A program made the position numbers and the translations under genes. Positions 5,053-8,932 of a stretch of 8,932 nt of DNA are shown here, in pieces (the stretch's first letter is position 1; each line of letters starts with the position of its first letter). The notes below the pieces were generated by a model. That model made no database searches, was not told where the DNA came from, and saw nothing but the letters and a program-made list of their open reading frames with translations. The DNA lies in contig CAMWUM010000065.1 of NCBI GenBank assembly GCA_947177435.1, forward strand, positions 1 through 8,932, written 5' to 3'. The DNA comes from an uncultured Muribaculaceae bacterium (GTDB taxonomy: Bacteria; Bacteroidota; Bacteroidia; Bacteroidales; Muribaculaceae).

Positions 5053-6603
5053 TTAGTCTTGGTCATCTTTCTTGCGCCATCCGCGTTTGCGCATGGTCAC
5101 CTCGGTGGGCGGCAGGCTGGGCTGGCGGTTTTTGATCATTTTCAGGGCCCCGGGGTTGCGGCGTACTGCCAACGGATTTTCCGACGGCGCCTCCTGCGGC
5201 TTTTCGAAGTCCGGCTTGCGGTCGAATTTGTCGCGCTTGTCGAAGCGGTCTCGTTTATCGAATTTGTCGCGTTTGTCAAATCGATCACGCTTTTCGAACT
5301 TGTCGCGTTTCTCGAATCGGTCATCTCGCCTTGAGGTGAAGCGGTTGCTGCTGTCCTTGCGGTCACGACGATCAAATTTGTCATCGCGGCGCGGACGGTC
5401 GCGACGGTCTTCACGGGCGGGGCGGTCCGCTTTGAGCTTGCCGCCGCCGGCGAGGAACGACTTCTTGTCGCCGTCGAAGATTATGTATTCGCGGAGCTCG
5501 CACTCGAGCTGGCCGTTGAGCACGGGGATCTTCTGCGAGGGCGAAAGACCGATTTTGATGAAGTATTCGTCACGGTAACCGATAATCCAGGCGTGGTAGC
5601 CCTGGAAGGCGAATTTGAGTCGGTTGCCAATCATCGAGTAAAGGCCCTCCATGTCGGCCGAGCTGATGCGCTCGCCGTAAGGGGGATTGGTGATGAGCAC
5701 GCCTGCGGGCTTGGGGCTGTCCTCCCAGTGGGCGATGGGCTTGCGCTCGAGGGTTACGTACTTGCCCACGCCGGCGCTCTTGACGTTACGCGTGGCGATG
5801 TCGAGGGCGGCCTGCGATATGTCGGCGCCGACGATCGGGCAGGTGACGGGGCGCTCCTGGCTGTCGTCGTTGTAGAGCCGGTCGAAGAGGTCGCGGTCGA
5901 AGTCGGGCCACTGCTCGAAGGCGAACGATTTGCGGTAGACGCCGGGGTTGATGTTGGCGGCGATGAGCGCGGCCTCGATAAGGAACGTTCCCGAGCCGCA
6001 CATCGGGTCGACAAACGGCACCTCGCCTCTCCATCCGCTCATCAGGATGATGCCGGCGGCCAGCACCTCGTTGATAGGCGCTTCGGTCTGCGCCACGCGG
6101 TAGCCGCGCTTGTGCAGCGACTCGCCCGACGAGTCGAGCGAAAAGGTGACGTTGCCGCCAGAGATGTGCACGTTGATCATGATGTCGGCGTCGGCCAGGC
6201 GCACGCCGGGACGCTTGTCGTCAAAGCGATCGCGAAACCAGTCGCAGATGGCGTCCTTCACGCGGTAAGTGACGAAGTGCGAGTGGGTAAAGTCGTCGCT
6301 GTACGCCACCGTATCGATGCAAAAAGTCTTGTCAAGGCTGAGGAGTGTCGACCAATCGTACTCCTTGGCCATCTCGTAGAGCTGGTCGGGGGTGTGGGCC
6401 TCGAATTTATAGAAAGGCTTGAGTATGCGCAGTGCCGTGCGGCAGCACAGATTGGCCTTGTACAGCATCTCGTTGTCGCCCCAAAACGACACCATGCGCC
6501 TGCCCGGCTCGATGTTTTCGGCGCCGAGAGCCCTCAGCTCCTCGGCCAGCACCTGCTCGAGACCCATCAGGGTCTTCGCCACCATTTCAAATTTTTGCAT
6601 CAT
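5053..6603 (-). CDS. rlmL: THUMP-domain 23S rRNA guanine-N2 methyltransferase (RlmL type) with charged repeat tail
   Basis: The 516-residue product resembles the N-terminal half of E. coli RlmL, which methylates G2445 of 23S rRNA; the RlmK half is absent. The N-terminal ferredoxin-like/THUMP region covers about 1-160 (GLEQVLAEELRALGAENIEP at 14-33, SLDSSGESLHKRGYR at 155-169). The Rossmann methyltransferase region follows at about 170-380, with motif I VDPMCGSGTFLIEA (198-211), GADIS (259-263) and catalytic NPPYG (306-310). Residues from about 386 form a low-complexity tail rich in R, K, D and F, with a six-residue repeat KRD(K/R)F(D/E) at 431-466. The end, with ALKMIKNRQPSLPP (486-499) and a basic RKRGWRKK, looks conserved. 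The start is one of two adjacent ATGs (6603 or 6600), behind the -7 box at 6630-6637; a longer frame up to 6687 would precede that promoter. First gene of the operon. The exact modified base is inferred. Confidence 0.88.
   Translation of the reverse strand: MMQKFEMVAKTLMGLEQVLAEELRALGAENIEPGRRMVSFWGDNEMLYKANLCCRTALRILKPFYKFEAHTPDQLYEMAKEYDWSTLLSLDKTFCIDTVAYSDDFTHSHFVTYRVKDAICDWFRDRFDDKRPGVRLADADIMINVHISGGNVTFSLDSSGESLHKRGYRVAQTEAPINEVLAAGIILMSGWRGEVPFVDPMCGSGTFLIEAALIAANINPGVYRKSFAFEQWPDFDRDLFDRLYNDDSQERPVTCPIVGADISQAALDIATRNVKSAGVGKYVTLERKPIAHWEDSPKPAGVLITNPPYGERISSADMEGLYSMIGNRLKFAFQGYHAWIIGYRDEYFIKIGLSPSQKIPVLNGQLECELREYIIFDGDKKSFLAGGGKLKADRPAREDRRDRPRRDDKFDRRDRKDSSNRFTSRRDDRFEKRDKFEKRDRFDKRDKFDKRDRFDKRDKFDRKPDFEKPQEAPSENPLAVRRNPGALKMIKNRQPSLPPTEVTMRKRGWRKKDDQD
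5221..5328 (-). repeat. 18-bp tandem repeat array in the rlmL tail
   Basis: Six consecutive 18-bp units start at 5221, 5239, 5257, 5275, 5293 and 5311, diverged in sequence but in register. They encode alternating KRDKFD and KRDRFD/E peptides (residues about 425-460 of the methyltransferase), giving a 36-bp higher-order period. A final degenerate unit encodes RKPDFE. Unit differences are mostly synonymous or conservative (K/R, D/E), so charge is preserved. Confidence 0.85.
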
Positions 6604-6629
6604 CGCTATCGTTGATTTATTTCGTTGCG

Positions 6630-6637
6630 CAAAATTA
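6630..6637 (-). promoter_or_regulatory. -7 box of the rlmL-purD-pdxB operon promoter
   Basis: The complement of 6630-6637 reads TAATTTTG, a perfect match to the Bacteroidota -7 consensus TAnnTTTG. It is about 27 bp before the rlmL ATG, predicting a short leader of about 20 nt. No TTTG is visible at the -33 distance, so the promoter may be weaker or need an activator. It lies in the 111-bp divergent gap shared with the transporter gene. Confidence 0.55.
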
Positions 6638-6714
6638 CGAAAAATCCTCCACACCACAGCACACCCCTCGCGAATTTTTTTGAGCAAATAGAGGAGGCCA
6701 GGCGTTATATTTTC

Positions 6715-7641
6715 ATGAAAAACGGGAAATTAATAGGAAATATGGCAATGGGGGTCTCGAAGACTTTTTCGGGACTTAACCAGAACGCGCTGCGATACCT
6801 GCTGCCGCGATGGATGAACGCCTACTCCGGCGTGCTGATGCGCCTGGGTTTCGGCGCCGTGATGTTTTGGATTATCGGGCTTTTCACCCGAAAGACGTCA
6901 GTAAAAACCACTATGCGGCAGAAACTCGTACTGCTGGGCATCGGCGCGTTCTTCATGACGGGCTACATGATCGGCCTGCTCATGGGCCTGACCTACACCA
7001 CGCCCGTGTCGTCGTCGATATTCCTATGCCTCGAGCCCGTGTTCGTGTTCATTATGAGCATGATGTTCTTCCACGAAAAGGCCACCAGCCGCAAGATTAT
7101 CGGCATCGTGATGGGCCTTAGCGGCGCGCTGCTGTGCATCTGCACGCAGAAGCAGAGCGACGTGGCTAGCAACCCGGCCCTGGGCAATATGTTCTGCCTT
7201 CTGAGCACGCTGATGTATTCGGGTTATCTGATCGTATCGGCCAAGGTGCTCAAAGGCCTTGACACCGTCACCGTATCGAAATGGACATTCACCGGCGGCG
7301 CGCTCACAGCCATCATCCCGGTATTGATAGTCGGCTTCGACGCCCCGGTAATCCGCGAAGGCCTATTCTCCACGCCAATGCTCGTGCTGCTGTTCGTGCT
7401 CGTGTTCCCGAGCTGCCTCAGCTACCTGCTGGTCGACGTAGGCCTCAAGCATCTGAGCCCCACCACCGTGGCTATCTACGGCTACGTCATCCTGATTGTC
7501 TCCACCGTAGTCAGCTACATCCTCGGCCAAGACAAGTTCGACTGGTTCCAACTCGCAGCCATCCTGCTGATAGTCGGCTCCGTCTACTTCGTCGAACTCG
7601 CTGAATCCAAGTCACCCATCCCCTCCCCCAAGCAGGCTTGA
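6715..7641 (+). CDS. EamA-family (DMT superfamily) membrane transporter
   Basis: The 308-residue product has the two-repeat structure of drug/metabolite transporters, about ten membrane helices with EamA repeats near residues 8-143 and 155-290. Seen motifs are the helix end TYTTPVSSSIFLCLEPVFVFIMS (start at residue 93), where repeat 1 carries the typical 'EP.F' site, followed by FFHEKATSRKIIGIVMGLSGALL. Repeat 2 has GNMFCLLSTLMYSGYLIVSAKVL and a matching LKHLSPTTVAIYGYVILIVSTV. It sits in the inner membrane and probably exports an amino acid or small metabolite; the substrate cannot be read from sequence. The ATG at 6715 is preferred because upstream codons would enter the promoter area of the divergent rlmL. 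The gene is the only rightward one here and stops exactly where the convergent GH43 gene ends. Confidence 0.88.
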   Translation: MKNGKLIGNMAMGVSKTFSGLNQNALRYLLPRWMNAYSGVLMRLGFGAVMFWIIGLFTRKTSVKTTMRQKLVLLGIGAFFMTGYMIGLLMGLTYTTPVSSSIFLCLEPVFVFIMSMMFFHEKATSRKIIGIVMGLSGALLCICTQKQSDVASNPALGNMFCLLSTLMYSGYLIVSAKVLKGLDTVTVSKWTFTGGALTAIIPVLIVGFDAPVIREGLFSTPMLVLLFVLVFPSCLSYLLVDVGLKHLSPTTVAIYGYVILIVSTVVSYILGQDKFDWFQLAAILLIVGSVYFVELAESKSPIPSPKQA

Positions 7642-8932
7642 TTACTCGGCTGAGAGGCCGTCTTCGGTGAGGGTGATGGGGGCGATGGTGCCGTCGGGGT
7701 TGAAATGCATCTCCTCGACGCACACGCGGCGGCGGCAGTCGCCGCCTGGCTGGCCGTCAATCATATATGAGCCATCGTGATAGAAGAAATACCACTTGCC
7801 ACCAAACTCGTTGACCGACGGGTGGATGGTAAAGCCGTGATGCGCAGGGCCGGTCAGCAGGCCGCGATAAGTCCACGGGCCCTCGATATTTTCGGCCGTA
7901 GAATAGGCTATCTGCTCGGGCTGCACACCGGGAGCATCAGCGGCGTACACATTATAATATAGACCGCCGCGCTTGAAGAGCCACGGGCCCTCGGAGTAGT
8001 TACGCAGGCCGAGGTGCTTGATTTCACCGTCGAGTTCTATCATATTGGGTTTCAGTCGACAGAGATAGCAATCGCCGTTGCCCCAGGCAATCCATGCAGT
8101 GCCATCGTCATCAATCAGCACCGTCGGGTCTATGTCAGCGTTCCAGCGGTGCGAGTCGGTGGTCATTCCGTCGGTAATGAGCGGAGTACCATCTTTGCGC
8201 GCGGGCGTGAACGGGCCCAGGGGCGAATCACCAACGGCCACGTCGATTTTATGTTCACCGTTGCGAGTGTCGTCAAGCGTTACATAATAATAGAACTTCC
8301 CATCTTTCTCCACCACCTGCGCGGCCCAGGCTCCGTAAGGATTAGCGTCGGGAAAAACTTTGGCCTCTAAAACCGGGCCGTGGCATTCCCAATTCATCAT
8401 GTCTGTTGTGGAGTAGGCCACCCAATGGGGCATGGCAAACCATCCGCCCACGCCTGCCATGTCCTCGCCTACGTAGGCATAGAGACGGTCGCCCACGACG
8501 GTGCAAGCAGGGTCGGCGGTAAATCGGTCGGTAAAAATCGGATTTTGGCCTTTGCGGCGCTCTCGACCATCGCCCGAGATGGCAAGGCCCTTGACCTCGC
8601 CTCGGCGCACCTGCAGGGCGTTGGGATAGCCGCCCGGAAAGCCACGGCCAACGACCCAACGGCCCACGCGGTAAGGCATAGCGTCGCCCTTATAGGCCAC
8701 TGACGCCTGGCTTAACGCCCCGCCTTCTGGCTTGACAGTCAGCGTCATCTCGGCATTATCACCGTCAGACTTTCCGCTGACGGCCACGTCAATCCATTGA
8801 CCCATCTTCACGGGTTCGCCGGCGGTGATGCGATGCAAGCGCTCGTGGCCATCCCTCACCTCGGCAAAACTCTTTTCATAGCCAGGGTCGAAGCCCATGG
8901 TCGGATCATCGCCCACCTCGCCATTCGGGCCC
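7642..8932 (-). CDS. Glycoside hydrolase family 43 (arabinosidase/xylosidase-like), N-terminus cut by window edge
   Basis: The frame is open through the right edge: the GTG at 8916 is not the start, as five codons (GPNGE) are still in frame beyond it. Counting from that GTG, residues about 1-120 are a beta-rich module resembling a LamG/concanavalin-like domain (GQWIDVAVSG, YKGDAMPYRVGRWVVGRGFP). The rest is a five-bladed GH43 propeller, with catalytic base Asp135 in TADPACTV, the pKa-modulating Asp263 in NADIDPTVLIDDDGTAWIAW, the acid Glu309 in YSEGPWLFKRGGLYY, and His365 in TIHPSVNEFGGKWYFFYH. GH43 enzymes remove arabinose or xylose units from plant polysaccharides. The secretion signal would lie outside the window. 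The subfamily, and whether it is an arabinofuranosidase, xylosidase or arabinanase, cannot be decided from sequence alone. The stop directly abuts the transporter stop. Confidence 0.9.
   Translation of the reverse strand, partial: GPNGEVGDDPTMGFDPGYEKSFAEVRDGHERLHRITAGEPVKMGQWIDVAVSGKSDGDNAEMTLTVKPEGGALSQASVAYKGDAMPYRVGRWVVGRGFPGGYPNALQVRRGEVKGLAISGDGRERRKGQNPIFTDRFTADPACTVVGDRLYAYVGEDMAGVGGWFAMPHWVAYSTTDMMNWECHGPVLEAKVFPDANPYGAWAAQVVEKDGKFYYYVTLDDTRNGEHKIDVAVGDSPLGPFTPARKDGTPLITDGMTTDSHRWNADIDPTVLIDDDGTAWIAWGNGDCYLCRLKPNMIELDGEIKHLGLRNYSEGPWLFKRGGLYYNVYAADAPGVQPEQIAYSTAENIEGPWTYRGLLTGPAHHGFTIHPSVNEFGGKWYFFYHDGSYMIDGQPGGDCRRRVCVEEMHFNPDGTIAPITLTEDGLSAE

Noticed and set aside
5593..6615. Long open frame on the plus strand (340 codons) opposite rlmL
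   Set aside because: Composition (V, A, G, H, R) is typical of the reverse of a GC-rich gene, and the minus-strand frame has clear THUMP and methyltransferase motifs.
6594..6682. Promoter for the rightward transporter
   Set aside because: Candidates (TTTG at 6594-6597 with TTATTTCG at 6617-6624, or TTTTTTTG at 6675-6682) each miss the consensus at key bases or lack a partner box; too weak to annotate.
6604..6687. Longer rlmL start upstream of 6603
   Set aside because: It would place the start codon upstream of the -7 box at 6630-6637, and the added residues do not resemble the family.
6692..6697. AGGAGG before the transporter gene as a Shine-Dalgarno site
   Set aside because: It is 17 nt from the ATG at 6715, too far for normal pairing, and Bacteroidota rarely use such sites.

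Overview
The window looks like chromosomal DNA from a GC-rich member of the Bacteroidales (Muribaculaceae-like gut Bacteroidota would fit; genus and species cannot be fixed). The protein sequences are typical of the phylum, including a DUF4295 protein next to L28 and L33. Three promoters follow the Bacteroidota pattern (-7 TAnnTTTG, in two cases with a -33 TTTG-like box 20 nt upstream) rather than TTGACA/TATAAT. Classical Shine-Dalgarno sequences are absent at most starts.

Left part (1-1710): the left edge holds the first codons of a leftward gene with a signal-peptide-like start and its own good promoter. Next comes a leftward block of five small 50S ribosomal protein genes. In transcription order these are rpmB (L28), rpmG (L33), a DUF4295 protein (probably bL38), rplU (L21) and rpmA (L27). 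The block starts at a clear -33/-7 promoter with a leader of about 120 nt and ends in a strong intrinsic terminator just after rpmA. A GC-rich gap with overlapping hairpins lies between DUF4295 and rplU.

Middle part (1759-6637): a tightly packed leftward operon begins at a -7 box near 6630. Its genes are an RlmL-type THUMP/SAM 23S rRNA methyltransferase with a long charged repeat tail, purD (purine synthesis), a polytopic membrane protein of unknown function, and pdxB (vitamin B6 synthesis). Spacing is 12 nt, then 1 nt, then a 25-nt overlap, so the last three genes are probably translationally coupled. Inside pdxB a perfect 20-bp palindrome sits in a family-atypical insertion, which looks like a small repeat element that entered the gene in frame.

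Right part (6715-8932): a divergent EamA-type drug/metabolite transporter runs rightward. It abuts, stop codon to stop codon with no spacer, a leftward GH43 glycoside hydrolase that continues past the right edge. The GH43 enzyme suggests use of plant arabinan or xylan side chains.

No RNA genes, CRISPR arrays, insertion sequences or phage genes were seen. The region is mostly housekeeping. The most unusual items are the palindrome within pdxB, the hairpin leader before rplU, the 18-bp repeats in the methyltransferase tail, and the unknown membrane protein locked between purD and pdxB.
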